NCBI GenBank assembly: GCA_000697055.1
Contig: JNDT01002263.1
Coordinates: 1 to 43,248 of the forward strand
DNA length: 43,248 nucleotides
DNA from: Saksenaea vasiformis B4078
Taxonomy: Eukaryota > Mucoromycota > Mucoromycetes > Mucorales > Saksenaeaceae
Direction of reading: 5' to 3'
This document shows, piece by piece, positions 1 through 9,704 of the stretch (the first letter of the stretch is position 1; the number at the start of each line of letters is the position of its first letter). The position numbers and the translations under genes were made by a program. Below the pieces are notes generated by a model that did no database searches, was not told the origin of the DNA, and saw nothing but the letters and a program-made list of their open reading frames with translations.

Positions 1-1
1 C

Positions 2-154
2 AAAGGAAAAAATGTGGATTTCGGTTTGTTTAGTGATAGCTTGACAGACAGGAAATCCTTTGAGACTCTTTCTTTATTGGGATGTAAAGTAAAGATGATC
101 ACATGTATTTACGCATCTGTCCTTATTATTGTTCTATTCATTCGGAGATTGTAA
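2..154 (+). CDS. Possible 3' end of a gene cut by the left edge
   Basis: A reading frame enters from the left edge without a stop and ends at TAA 152-154, giving about 50 codons. The last part is hydrophobic (ASVLIIVLFIRRL) and could be a terminal membrane segment. No family is recognised, and an open frame this short can occur by chance. It is listed only because the true gene, if any, would lie outside the window. Confidence 0.15.
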   Translation, partial: KGKNVDFGLFSDSLTDRKSFETLSLLGCKVKMITCIYASVLIIVLFIRRL

Positions 155-250
155 TCTTGACCCTGGTCAGTAGATCTGTGTTCCTGAGATGGTCTTGACT
201 TTGGATATAATGCCAGTATTTAGATGTGGATCTATGTCCTCATATATGAC

Positions 251-793
251 CTATATGACAGAAGTGGATGACGATGGGGTTTGCTTGGCCTTTTTTGAGC
301 TTTCTGAAGGGCCAGAAGGAGATGAAGAATGCTTGGAACCAATGACAGCAGTATCCAGACTACGTGCCTGATGGTGGAGATTTCGGACCTTCGAGCATAC
401 AAATTCCAAGTTATTTTTGGCTTCAGTAGATGCTGATTCTAGTGTAATGTTGATATTCTTGACAAGATCAGCAGGGAGAGAGCAGAGGAAGTACCGAATC
501 AAGACATGAGCATCGCAGACACCAGATCTAATGTGCAAGGCATTATAGCGATCAATGAACTGTTCAATGGTTTCCTTATGCTCTTTAAAACGCATTGAAA
601 GTAATTTCTCATGGGCATGAGCCTTGTTGTCCTCGATTGTTAGGCCATAGTTTTTTACAAGCGCAGCCTTGAATTCCTTCCAAGTAATCTCAGAAACTGG
701 CTTGTTGGAACTCTCAACAAATTGCTGTAACCAGAGACGTTGGGTGTCGGTAGCTCTTTGTTCGCGATCCTGTGTCCACTGGTATCTCAGCAA
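251..793 (-). pseudogene. Retrotransposon gag-like fragment (Ty3/Gypsy type)
   Basis: The 180-codon minus-strand frame has the layout of a retrotransposon capsid (Retrotrans_gag type). A Trp-containing stretch (ITWKEFKAALVKNYG) is followed by an aliphatic-rich middle with IEQFIDRYNAL, then a conserved-looking LIRYFLCSLPADL. The end is Ser-rich and polar (SSSPSGPSESSKK). No CCHC zinc knuckle is visible. The frame has no ATG at its start and is open only to a stop just upstream, so the amino end is missing. No protease, reverse transcriptase or integrase follows before the window edge. The likely source is a decayed LTR retrotransposon, but the assignment to Ty3/Gypsy rests on general layout only. 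A domesticated gag gene is a less likely alternative. Confidence 0.55.
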
Positions 794-1540
794 CAGATAG
801 ATAGGAATAAGACATGTCTAGAACCGCGTTCTAATAAAGTAATTACCTTCAGTACCTTTTTGTCTTACTCAAACATAGTGTTCTAATTACTGTGTAGTAA
901 TGTAACTATGTCAGATACGACAATGTTAAATAAGAGCTTCCATTAAGATAGATTAAATGTCATGTTTGTTTAGAGTGATAATAGATATGATTGTCCTTCT
1001 GCTCTGATTATCATGACTACATATTCATGCATGCAGATCTCCATGTCAAAGTAAAATTAAAATATGATAATTCTTGTACAGCTGCATACAGCTGTGTATA
1101 GTAATTTTGTACAGAAGACATGATAGCAAATTGTTGAATACAGAAGTAAAACAAAATAGGATAGAAGACCAGTAATTAACCAGACTAAAAAAGATCTCTA
1201 TGCCTTTATTTTGCTTAATGAATATTTATAGTAAATGTGAGACACTTCTCAACTGAGATTGTAAAACTTTTTATGAGGCTTATTTTATGATCATTGACGA
1301 TCATATAATTAGAACAACAGCTGTTCGGAGAACACAATACCAAATCAGATCTATTGGTCATATGTAACTGAAATCCGGTTATCTGGTATTGATTGGTACA
1401 ACTGTGAATCTGACATTCAAGAGTTTAATCTCTGACCTGGTTACTCATTTCAAAGTGATAAGCTGAAGTCGAATAATTGACAGTAGTTGTTTCATGTGTA
1501 GTTAGTCATTAGTCTACCAAGTATGAATACAACACAAATA
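794..1540. other. Intergenic, no gene seen
   Basis: No coding frame, RNA gene or clear repeat was found. AT content rises toward the right border, where the AT-rich block starts. Confidence 0.6.
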
Positions 1541-1889
1541 CTCTATATATTACAAATATGAGAAACTTAATAAAAATTATTTAAACTTAGTAAACAAAAT
1601 ATATATAATAATAATAATGTATTAAATATAATAATATTATTTATTATCTTTTAATTTGAAAAACAATCTTATATTTATAAAACTTTTAGATATTTATCAA
1701 AATAAAAATAAAAAAAATAAAATTTTATAATAAATATAATAATTAGTATTAACTATTATATATAAAATTAAAGATAAGTTATTGATATTAATGTTTCATA
1801 AAATGACTAAATAAAATAAAAAAAAGATTATTAAATAATAAAAACAAAATAACCAAAATTACTATACAAATAACCAAATAAAACTTTTT
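1541..1889. repeat. AT-only-like block: RIP-like decayed copy of a DIRS element fragment
   Basis: This stretch is almost pure A/T with sharp borders, unlike its surroundings. Positions 1641-1699 align without gaps to 19651-19709, which lies in the reverse-transcriptase start of the DIRS element. In those 59 columns, 17 differ, and every difference is C in the DIRS copy to T here or G to A here; no other substitution occurs. The alignment continues more weakly and with small indels: 1736-1772 corresponds to about 19751-19785, again mostly C-to-T and G-to-A. Both transition types on one strand suggest mutation of both strands, as in repeat-induced point mutation or heavy deamination of methylated cytosine. 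Affected cytosines are in CpG, CpA, CpC and CpT, so the classical CpA preference is not obvious. A copy of mitochondrial DNA was considered and is less likely, given the colinear DIRS match. Confidence 0.75.
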
Positions 1890-1944
1890 TAATCTTCTTC
1901 GGCAAGGCCAGAAATATTTATAGTCTTCCTGTCAAAAACGTCAA

Positions 1945-2017
1945 GCCTTCTTGGCTCAGTTGGCAGAGCGTCTGCCTAGTAAGCAGAAGGTCGCCAGTTC
2001 GATTCTGGCAGAAGGCA
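1945..2017 (+). tRNA. tRNA-Thr (anticodon AGT)
   Basis: A full cloverleaf is readable. Acceptor arms 1945-1951 and 2010-2016 pair over 7 bp, and the D stem is GCTC/GAGC. The anticodon stem is TCTGC/GCAGA with loop CTAGTAA, giving anticodon AGT (A34 read as inosine) at 1978-1980. The T stem is GCCAG/CTGGC with loop TTCGATT, and the discriminator base is A. There is no intron. A run of T at 2021-2026 just downstream is a good RNA polymerase III terminator. The gene abuts the AT-rich decayed element on its left. Confidence 0.95.
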
Positions 2018-2020
2018 ATT

Positions 2021-2026
2021 CTTTTT
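2021..2026 (+). terminator. Pol III oligo-T terminator of tRNA-Thr
   Basis: An oligo-T run lies a few bases past the tRNA 3' end and suits RNA polymerase III termination. Confidence 0.7.
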
Positions 2027-2029
2027 TGG

Positions 2030-3535
2030 CATTTTTCCGCATATTGTTGTGTGTTGTCGTTTTCGGGGTGTCTGTACACAACTATTGTTTTGGCTATAAG
2101 TCCAATCAAGCTGGTAAGGGATCACCAAAGATAATCGTAAACAGAAGAAATAAAAATAAGATAAACGGATGATGATCTTTATTGTCTAAACTAAGATAGG
2201 TATTTATACTCATTCTATTTTCTATACTTTTCTATTCTATTTGTAAGACGGAAATTGCGAGAAGTGTCTATACACTTCTTGGAAATTGATCGCAGCTTTC
2301 GAGAACTTCCTGGAAGCTTCTCGGTAAAATAAAAAAAATGAAGTCCGACAGGATTTTGGATACGACATGTGCGTTTGTCGTTTCCGTTGATCTGGGTTTT
2401 CTTGCGAATCACTATAAACGCAGCCGATCGGTTAAACCCACAGGGGATCAGAGAAACGATAAGATAAATAAAATAGGGATCGAAAAATGTCTTTATTCTT
2501 TCGCAATTAACTTTGTTATATTTTCGATATGCCTGAACGGATTACAGTAAAATAGATTTACTTCTAAAACCGCAGAAGACTACTTCGCCAATGATCGATG
2601 TTTCCATTAACTAATCTCAGACATCGTCATTCTTGAACTTCTTCCGAGTTCTTCTGCGATCCCATTTGTTCGTCTGTTTCAGGCACGGCAAAAATGACAT
2701 CCGAATCTCGCAGATCGGATTCTGGCGACGACACGTTATCATGTCGTTTTGGTAATTCCGCCTAGTCGGCAGGCCGCCAGGAACTGACTTTGCTCTTCTA
2801 GCATGACTAACAACACCTTTTGGCATAATGGGATTAATGATTCGCCAAGTCTAAAAGCAAAGCTTTGTCCAAAATCGCTTCGCATCCTACTACAAAGGCT
2901 GGAGAATGCCAATTTCGCAATCGAAGGATCAATTATTATGTAGCTTATATGTTAAGCAGTATTTGTATTATGTTTCTTTTTTGACATTTTTATTTTTAAA
3001 ACGTGGGAGTTCTCATAACACGAATTTTCTTTTTCAGCACTGTAACTAGTTATCCACATCTCTATTAAACGTTGCTTGCCACCGATATGGCAATATTAGT
3101 AATGCTTGATGATCCTTTCTACAACTTTCTGTTTAAATCGGTACATAGCATCTGAAATCAGGGTGTGCTTATTCCTTTTGCTTTGATTCATTTGTAAGGT
3201 TTGACGTATCATTTCTATTTTGCTTGTTTGGTCCCTCTGACGCTATTCAACTAGAAATCTCTGCAGTAATCGATTGGATCTGTCGGAGAGAAGTTGGATA
3301 AAATTGCACGCTTCATGTAAACTAATAGATCGGTTTCCTAAACAACCGTTTTGGCTCCAATGAACACAGGACATAATTTTGCAGTATAAAAATATAACCC
3401 ATGGTTCACAAATGAAATGGCACTCGAATTGAATGGATGTAAAAGGACATGCTTCAAAATACAGAGTCCATTCGAAATTAATGCCAAATAATTTGAAACG
3501 GACGGAAAATCATAGGAAAAATAGTTTAGTTTGTA
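2030..3535. other. Intergenic with two short hairpins and a weak internal repeat
   Basis: No gene is supported. Around 2261-2285 an 8-bp arm AGAAGTGT faces ACACTTCT across a 4-base loop, and a second imperfect hairpin (GAGAAcTTC/GAAgcTTCTC) follows near 2298-2322. Two similar segments beginning GGGATCA at about 2118 and 2440 share an A-rich run followed by CTTTATT. They may be remnants of a long terminal repeat next to the tRNA gene, but this is only a guess. Confidence 0.35.
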
Positions 3536-4718
3536 TTAATAGATTTCAGTCGGATCCCAACAAAATCTGTGCGTTTCAGACTTATGTATATCATCAAGTA
3601 GAGACATGTCCTATGATCTCGGAATTAATGACTCCAAAAATTTATGTTAGTCCACTTACCTCATCGGATATGGTAAACGAAAACACATTTGCATTCTGTT
3701 GGACTCGAGCTGGACTTTTAGATTTTGGTATGGCAGCCCATCTATGCTGAACGGCCCATCGTAACAGTACTTGTGCCGTAGTAACCTTCAGTCGCTCCGC
3801 AATGTTTTCGAGGGTTTCGAGTCGCAGAGATCCATTGACCAGATTGCCTTCTCCTAAACTCGAGTATGCTTGTACTTGGATATGATGTTTAGCGCACATA
3901 GACAATATTTCAGTTTGATATAGACACGGATGAAGTTCGAACTGATGCACGTGTGGAACGATAGTACATGTATCAAGAAGATGGCGCAAATGGGTTGTCG
4001 TATAATTGGATATACCGATCTGACGCACTTTTCCTTCTCGATGTAGCTGTTCGAGGGCGCGGTAGCTCTCTGTCCGGTTCACCTGGTTCTGGGGATCGGA
4101 AATCTTCTTCTTTGATGTTCTTATAGAACTTGTTGATTACCGTACCGATTGATCTTTTTCAAACTTACCCTGGCCAATGAATCAAATACAGATCTAAATA
4201 ATCCAATCCCAGTCGTGCTAGCGAATCGTTGACAGCTGAAAGAATAAAGTGAATATCGTTTCTTTCTTACATTATATTACCTTGGTAGCATGCATCATAG
4301 CCTTGATGCTGTGGCGCTTTTTTTTTTTACCGCGAAAATAAATAAGCTATATACCTTAGTGATTGAAACGTACAAAGTTTAGAAGTCAGAAATAAATCTT
4401 CTCGCTGTACGCCGAACGATTTGTCGCTAAATATCTCCTTTAGGATACGACCGAGGCATTCTTCATTCTTGTAAACAGTAGCGGTATCTATTTACAGTTA
4501 GCATACATGAGCATAGCTTATGAATTGCAACTGTACCGATCAGTCGGTATCCCGAACGAATGGCCTCCTTGACGACTGGTCCTAATTCTGCCTCGGTCTT
4601 CATGCGATATGTTCCCACTACATAGAACGGTGAGTTTCTTACAATATGAAATAACACGCGTACATCCAAGCACAGGCATGGCATTTCCATTATGAAGTGT
4701 CAATGTTGTCTCTGTCAT
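3536..4718 (-). CDS. Aldo-keto reductase (AKR superfamily)
   Basis: Predicted NADPH-dependent cytosolic reductase of aldehydes or ketones, 295 aa. Exons on the minus strand are 4664-4718, 4537-4617, 4374-4487, 4283-4318, 4169-4235, 3660-4119 and 3536-3610; they sum to 888 nt and keep frame through six introns of 46-55 nt. The start MTETTLTLHNGNAMPVLGLG is typical of the family. The catalytic tetrad is visible as D46 (LIDTATVY), Y51, K82 (TSKL) and H115 (LIHWPG). QIGISNY and the cofactor-binding IPKS follow in the right places. The fourth exon is only 36 nt and encodes the segment after TSKL. The last exon encodes the usual C-terminal tail ending WDPTEIY. Substrate cannot be told from sequence. 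It is divergent from the SNARE gene at 5235, with about 0.5 kb between. Confidence 0.9.
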
Positions 4719-5234
4719 AGATTTCACGGGGGGAAAGAGGCGAGTTTGGAGTCCGTGACTTCATTTCAAAAAGAGATCGTTACCTTTCATGCTGAAAACG
4801 CGCGAATGGTATCACCATCAGTAGCCAATCCTGTCGCTAGTCAGATACAGTAAAAAAAAAAGGCAACTCGAGGCAAGACCATTAGTTTTTTGATATGATA
4901 TTACTGTTTATGCAGTTACTTCCAACGACGTGGAAGACACGAACGATTCAGATAATAATAAATGTGATCAGTGGTCGCTGAGAATCACTGGAGCTTGATA
5001 CTCTCATATAGGCACTTCTTCCTCTTTTTGGTAACGATAGTCTTTTTATTACAAAGTTACTTTCTCAAGATATCATGTAAAGATGCTATACAGGTTGCCG
5101 AACGGTTCTCTATTGAACAGGAAATGAGAGTGTTTGATCTTCACATTTGGACGAGTAGGATTCGCTTGGATCAATTGCACAGACATCAGATCCAGTTTTC
5201 AAGCGGAGCAAAATCTTCTGCATTCAATTCTCTC
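4719..5234. promoter_or_regulatory. Divergent promoter region between reductase and SNARE genes
   Basis: About 0.5 kb separates the two ATGs. A frame is open upstream of the SNARE start but has no ATG, so this is read as promoter and 5' leader. No specific factor site is called. Confidence 0.4.
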
Positions 5235-6105
5235 ATGATGTTTGCCAACAAGAAAAAAGAAAATGCAGAAACTGCAGATTCCACTTTCGATGCAGACATG
5301 CCTTCTGAAGATTATAGTACCTTCACAGATCCGAAAGGTACAGATCAAGGTTCATAATACTTAAATATATCTGCAAGGGGAAAAGCTGATCTATAATACC
5401 CAAGGGCAAGAGGATACTCCGAAAGAATCGGATAGGTTAAAAGAGCATATACATAAAACCAGAAAAGCATCCTTGGAGAGCACACGAAACATGCTGCAAA
5501 AACTTCATGAGTCAAAGGAGACAGCTACAAATACAATGGCCTTGCTGAAGGAGCAATCAAGTAACAACAGGAACTGGCATTGGTTTATGCAATGACTGAA
5601 CATAATGGTAGATCAAATCGTCAATGTGGATCACAATCTCAATCGGTCCAAGATTCAAGCAGAGAGAGTATTTTCTCTACTTCAAGAGCCAAAACACTCA
5701 AGTTGGTCTGCCCACTTCCCATGGAACCCATTCAGTCAGAAAAAGGAAGCTAAGCAGAGATCTGAAGCAGTCAGCCAAGACATTCATCAGCACGATTTAC
5801 CCACATCCCTTGATAATATGCAGCAGAAGTCCAAAGAAGCTGATGATTTATGCGATGATCAGTTGGACGTGAATAAAGAACGTTATGACTTTGAAGAAAA
5901 CGCGGAAGATCAGGCAATGGAGGATGAAATGAACCGGAACTTGAACCTTATCACGAACGAGCTGCAAGTGCTTCAAGCCCGTGCGCACACAATGGATAAA
6001 AAGATCAATACCCAAAGGAAACAGGTGGAAGAGATGACTAAAAAGATCGACCCTATTAGCAAAGTTTTGACTAGTGCCCCATATTCCCCTGACAAGAGAG
6101 GATGA
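5235..6105 (+). CDS. SEC9: Sec9/SNAP-25-type t-SNARE (Qb+Qc)
   Basis: Plasma-membrane fusion SNARE expected to pair with a syntaxin (Sso-type) and a synaptobrevin (Snc-type) in exocytosis. Exons are 5235-5337, 5378-5560 and 5612-6105 (780 nt, 259 aa), with 40- and 51-nt introns that keep frame. Two SNARE helices are readable. Qb (about residues 57-110) contains SLESTRNMLQKLHESKETA with a zero-layer Gln in LLKEQ. Qc (about 200-255) contains MEDEMNRNLNLITNELQVLQ with a zero-layer Gln in INTQRKQVEEM, followed by the DPIS..L tail motif seen in fungal Sec9. No membrane span or palmitoylated Cys cluster is seen, as in yeast Sec9. The start is the ATG pair at 5235/5238 (MMFANKKKE), and the choice between them is open. 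At 259 aa it lacks the long amino extension of yeast Sec9. The 3' end faces the next gene tail to tail. Confidence 0.88.
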
Positions 6106-6308
6106 TGCATGTAAATGTTACACGCAGAGCAGTATCTACCAAATGGAAGACAGAGGAAGGGTGAGTGTGACACTTCATCGAAGTTCATCGTTGACTGAAG
6201 CAAAAGTTATATGTATTTTTTTTTCTCTATATTTTTCACAAGATGTTCTTTCCAGGAACTGAATGAAAATAATTACGGTGAATGTATATGTACATTGAAT
6301 GATGTTTC

Positions 6309-7796
6309 CTAAAACGATCCAAACATATGCTTCCAGCCTTTCCAAAACTTTCTCGTGCTTCTTCTTTGGATGCTTCCTGTGCATTTCCAAGATTTTTCCG
6401 TCGCATTGGATGGTTCCGATGTAATGCCCTGAGGTTCAGAGTGTCTTTTATAACAAATCCTGTTTGATTGGTTCTCACTGTCGAGATCGGTGGACGCCAA
6501 GGACGTGAATGATGATGAAGGGGTAGTGGTGTAGGACATGTCCGGAACTGCAGGCGTTGATCGACGGACAGGTAGCGGAGGTAAAGGTTCTCGTGGAGGT
6601 CCTGTAGGTGGAGTAATGCTCCTTTTGTCGTTCGTTTTAGGAGGAGGCATGGCAATTGTGGCCAAAATTTCAATCGACGACCGCCCAAGAGGATGTGATA
6701 AGCTTCGCTTCCTCCTTAATTCTGGACGCGTCGATGCCGGTGGTTGGTTGGGTTGTGTCTTTTTTTGATTAACTTTCTTCATTAATTCCTCTCGTTCATG
6801 TAATAACATGGACAACAGCTGTTGTTTATCTTCAAGTTCGATCCGCTGAAGTTCGACCTGCGCCTTCAACAACTCGTCACTTGCATTGACTGAGAAGGCC
6901 TTTCTTTTCTTAGCCGAGCACGTTCGTGATACGTCGCTGCATGGTTGTTTAGGCGTTTTCAGCATCGACTCCAGCACACGAATCAGCTTGTCTTGTTTGT
7001 GTACCACATCCTGCAACATGCGTTTTTCCACGCGTTGTGACTCCAGTTCACCGATATAGGTTTGTACTAATTTCTGTGATTCGCGTTCACACGTGATCAT
7101 ATATTCCTTCAATTGCTTTTCCAATTCTGCTCGATTATCTGGAACGTTGATATCAGTATGCTGCGACTGTTCAACGGCTACAGGTGAAGCCAACGTATTT
7201 CTCCGCTTAGGTAGAGTTTGTTGTTGTTGTGATGCGGCTGTCGAAAAGAAGTCAGAATAAGGGTGAAGTTCAGGAGAGGTCGGAGTATCGATCTGGTCGT
7301 GGCGATACATCGACAGTTGCCTCTGCAAGTTGTCACGCTCTCCTGAAACCTGTTGCAACTTTTGTGCTAAGTAGTCTTTGGCCTGTAAAGACGCCGCTAA
7401 TTGTGCTTCTAGGGGTCGGGCACGGCTCTCTGCTGCAGAGCACTGATCGAGTGATGCTTGGTACATTTCCACGAGTTCGTTTACAATAGTGTCTAGTGTT
7501 AAGTTTTGCTGTAGCTGCTGCTTGTTATTGCTGTTGGATGACACGCAATTGCGTTCTGACGTGCTGACATAAGGGTTGCAGCACGCGCGATTGACAGATG
7601 CTCGACAAGACTGTTGATCAGCATAGCGGGAAACATTGGATGTCACTTCATCGCCACTTGATGGATCTTTTGGGAAAATATGTTTGCTTCGTATACGGTC
7701 AGTCTTTCGACTATGTCGCTTTGGAGTGGTTAAGTTGATGATGCTGCCAATGCTGGACCTCTTATTGAAAAGTGCCACGGTGGCCTGCACGCTCAT
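6309..7796 (-). CDS. Coiled-coil protein of unknown function with basic-aromatic C-terminus
   Basis: Single-exon frame of 495 codons from ATG at 7796; not recognised as a named family. Three predicted coiled-coil stretches are seen at about residues 99-165, 220-285 and 305-346, rich in Leu heptads and Glu/Lys/Gln. The amino end is basic and Ser-rich (TPKRHSRKTDRIRSKH). Around 385-415 there are proline-rich motifs (PPTGPPREPLPPLPVRR) that could bind SH3 domains. The protein ends with RKFWKGWKHMFGSF, a short Trp/Phe/Lys segment that would form an amphipathic membrane-binding helix. Such an architecture suits a scaffold or polarity protein at the cell cortex, but that is inference. Length, codon content and lack of stops support a real gene. 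It converges with the SNARE gene. Confidence 0.7.
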   Translation of the reverse strand: MSVQATVALFNKRSSIGSIINLTTPKRHSRKTDRIRSKHIFPKDPSSGDEVTSNVSRYADQQSCRASVNRACCNPYVSTSERNCVSSNSNNKQQLQQNLTLDTIVNELVEMYQASLDQCSAAESRARPLEAQLAASLQAKDYLAQKLQQVSGERDNLQRQLSMYRHDQIDTPTSPELHPYSDFFSTAASQQQQTLPKRRNTLASPVAVEQSQHTDINVPDNRAELEKQLKEYMITCERESQKLVQTYIGELESQRVEKRMLQDVVHKQDKLIRVLESMLKTPKQPCSDVSRTCSAKKRKAFSVNASDELLKAQVELQRIELEDKQQLLSMLLHEREELMKKVNQKKTQPNQPPASTRPELRRKRSLSHPLGRSSIEILATIAMPPPKTNDKRSITPPTGPPREPLPPLPVRRSTPAVPDMSYTTTPSSSFTSLASTDLDSENQSNRICYKRHSEPQGITSEPSNATEKSWKCTGSIQRRSTRKFWKGWKHMFGSF

Positions 7797-8256
7797 GAGT
7801 TACAATAAGGAAAGGAAAGTAATAAGAGAGAAAGAAAAAGGGGCTGCGTATTAAAGACAGACAAAAAGCATCTTATATTTCGGAAACATCTCTGACGAGA
7901 AAAAAAAAAGCAACAACCCAATTGTGCTTCCGATATGTGATGCTCAAAAGCAGTAATCTCAGGCATGCCCCGTGCTCAATCAAGCATCTGCTGATATTTT
8001 AGAGCGCATCACACTTTTTTTTAACCCCTTAAATGCCCATTCTGTTCACTGTCGTCTAAAAATATGGGGGATTAGGGAGACGGTGGTTACTTTGCACCTA
8101 ATCCCGTTGCAAAGGAGAGAAGAATGTGTTGTCCATCACTACTGTACACAGAAGATAGGCAAATAAATACACGTATCTTGTTGTATCGTCTGTTTTGATT
8201 TCAACAAAGAATATATTTTGGACGTTGTGTGACAAGAAGGAAATAGAAGGGAGAAT
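7797..8256. other. Intergenic between two minus-strand genes
   Basis: This holds the upstream region of the coiled-coil gene and the 3' region of eS10. Nothing else is seen. Confidence 0.6.
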
Positions 8257-8958
8257 CTAGTCGCGGCGACCGCGTCCTACACGATCATCATGGTGTCAGT
8301 TTCTTTCCGTACTCCTTACGCCTTTCATTCAAGAGTCGCTTACCAAAACCGCCTCGGAATTCAGGCTTGAAGTCACCAGAGGCACCCTCCTTGCGTCTGT
8401 AGTCATCGCGATCGCCACGTGGGCCACGAGGACCCTCACGACCTTCACCGACTAAAAATAATGGATGAGATATGTCGTACAAAATTGAATCCAGAAAAAG
8501 AAAAAAAACTTACAAGCACGACGGGGGGCAGCAGGGCGAACGGCCTTCTTCATGGTAGCAGGAACAATTTCCTGGGGCAAATGAAGATCTGTTGCACGTT
8601 TGTTAATGACGTTGGTCTCCCTTTTCTCCTTTATACGTACATTCGCGGAGATAGTCAATGCCCTGGTCAGTGAGAGTGTAGTAGTAGTACTGCCACGAGA
8701 ACTGGGTCTTGACAAGGCCCTTGGAAGTCAAAGACTGCATGACCTTGATGACTTCAAGGTTGGGCACATCAATTTCGGAATGCTTAGGAGCATTGAAGTC
8801 CTTGGCAGCAACCAAAGCACCGTCTACAATGCCGCTGTCAGAAAAATAGAAAACAATGGAATTCGTGTTTGCAGGTCCATTTCGAAAATAATGGAATGGC
8901 GCGTACCCTTGAAAAGAGTCTCGTAAATGAGCTTTCTGTTCTGCTTAGAAACAAGCAT
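8257..8958 (-). CDS. RPS10: 40S ribosomal protein eS10
   Basis: Small-subunit protein near the mRNA entry/beak region. Minus-strand exons 8907-8958, 8641-8823, 8514-8588, 8344-8451 and 8257-8276 sum to 438 nt (145 aa) with four introns (83, 52, 62 and 67 nt), all in frame. Hallmarks are the start [17 protein letters not shown], the [19 protein letters not shown] segment, [20 protein letters not shown], and [12 protein letters not shown] Gly/Arg-rich tail ends GGFGRGRRD. The last exon is only 20 nt: stopping in the preceding intron would give an unnatural tail, whereas splicing restores the expected GRGRRD end. In the first intron the acceptor that keeps frame is the second AG (before ACGGTGC), not the nearer CAG. 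It is transcribed divergently from uL16, so two ribosomal-protein genes may share one promoter region. Confidence 0.95.
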
Positions 8959-9704
8959 ATTTGTGCCTTCTGCTCAAAGAGATAAAGTCAGCGTAGGTTC
9001 TTTTGTAAACGTCTTTGGGCCAATCAATCTTTGTATCCATCACATCCATTCGAGTTCTTATTCTCTCCTTTCTCTCCATGTCGCTCGCCTCCACCTAATC
9101 TCTATTGATACGTACAGTGAGGTGATGAAAGAGACTGTACGAGATTCTCCCAAGTGGAAGGCATATCCACTCTCCCTCCGGATAGCCTAAGCAGCTGTCC
9201 GGTCTCTCCGGAATTTGAATTCTCGAAATGATTGGATAGTAAAGTCGGCATGAGATATAACTCAAGTGTCCGAAGACCGGACACCGAACAGCCCGTACAA
9301 TTGTTAGGAAGCACCGAAGGGTGAAAGGGCAAGGACAGACACGAAGTGCCTCTTCCACTCTCACTCGAATAGGTATGCATACAGCACATCGCAGCTTTTT
9401 TGTTTTCTTTCGTTTCTATGGAATCAGCATTTTTTTGGAGGATCAGTGAGCGGATGGATGGATTGGAGATGAAGGTGGATGATGTAGAAGCACACCACCG
9501 GAGGCAGAAAGTAGTATGCGACGCTACCAAACTCATGTCAGCAGATAATGCAGCAGCTGCAACAATTGCATCATTAGCCAGCTAGTTAACGGCAGACGAG
9601 ACAACCGCATCACTATTCTTTCCTCTTTTTGTTCTTTTTTTTTTAATTTTTTCTTTTCCAAGAGAAGAACGATGATTAGTAATACGTGATTTTGTTAGTC
9701 CATC
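8959..9704. promoter_or_regulatory. Divergent promoter of two ribosomal protein genes
   Basis: 746 bp lie between the eS10 and uL16 start codons. A pyrimidine-rich run (9619-9660) followed by TTGTTAG just before the uL16 ATG resembles a 3' splice site, so uL16 may have an intron in its 5' leader. A hairpin with arms GTGTCCG and CGGACAC is near 9267-9286. No transcription-factor site is claimed. Confidence 0.5.

Noticed and set aside
1541..1889. Nuclear copy of mitochondrial DNA
   Set aside because: The AT content fits, but no mitochondrial gene is readable, and a colinear match to the DIRS element with only C-to-T/G-to-A changes explains it better.
4971..5234. Amino-terminal extension of the SNARE with a hydrophobic stretch
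   Set aside because: The frame is open but lacks an ATG. The first ATG pair at 5235/5238 gives a Sec9-like start.
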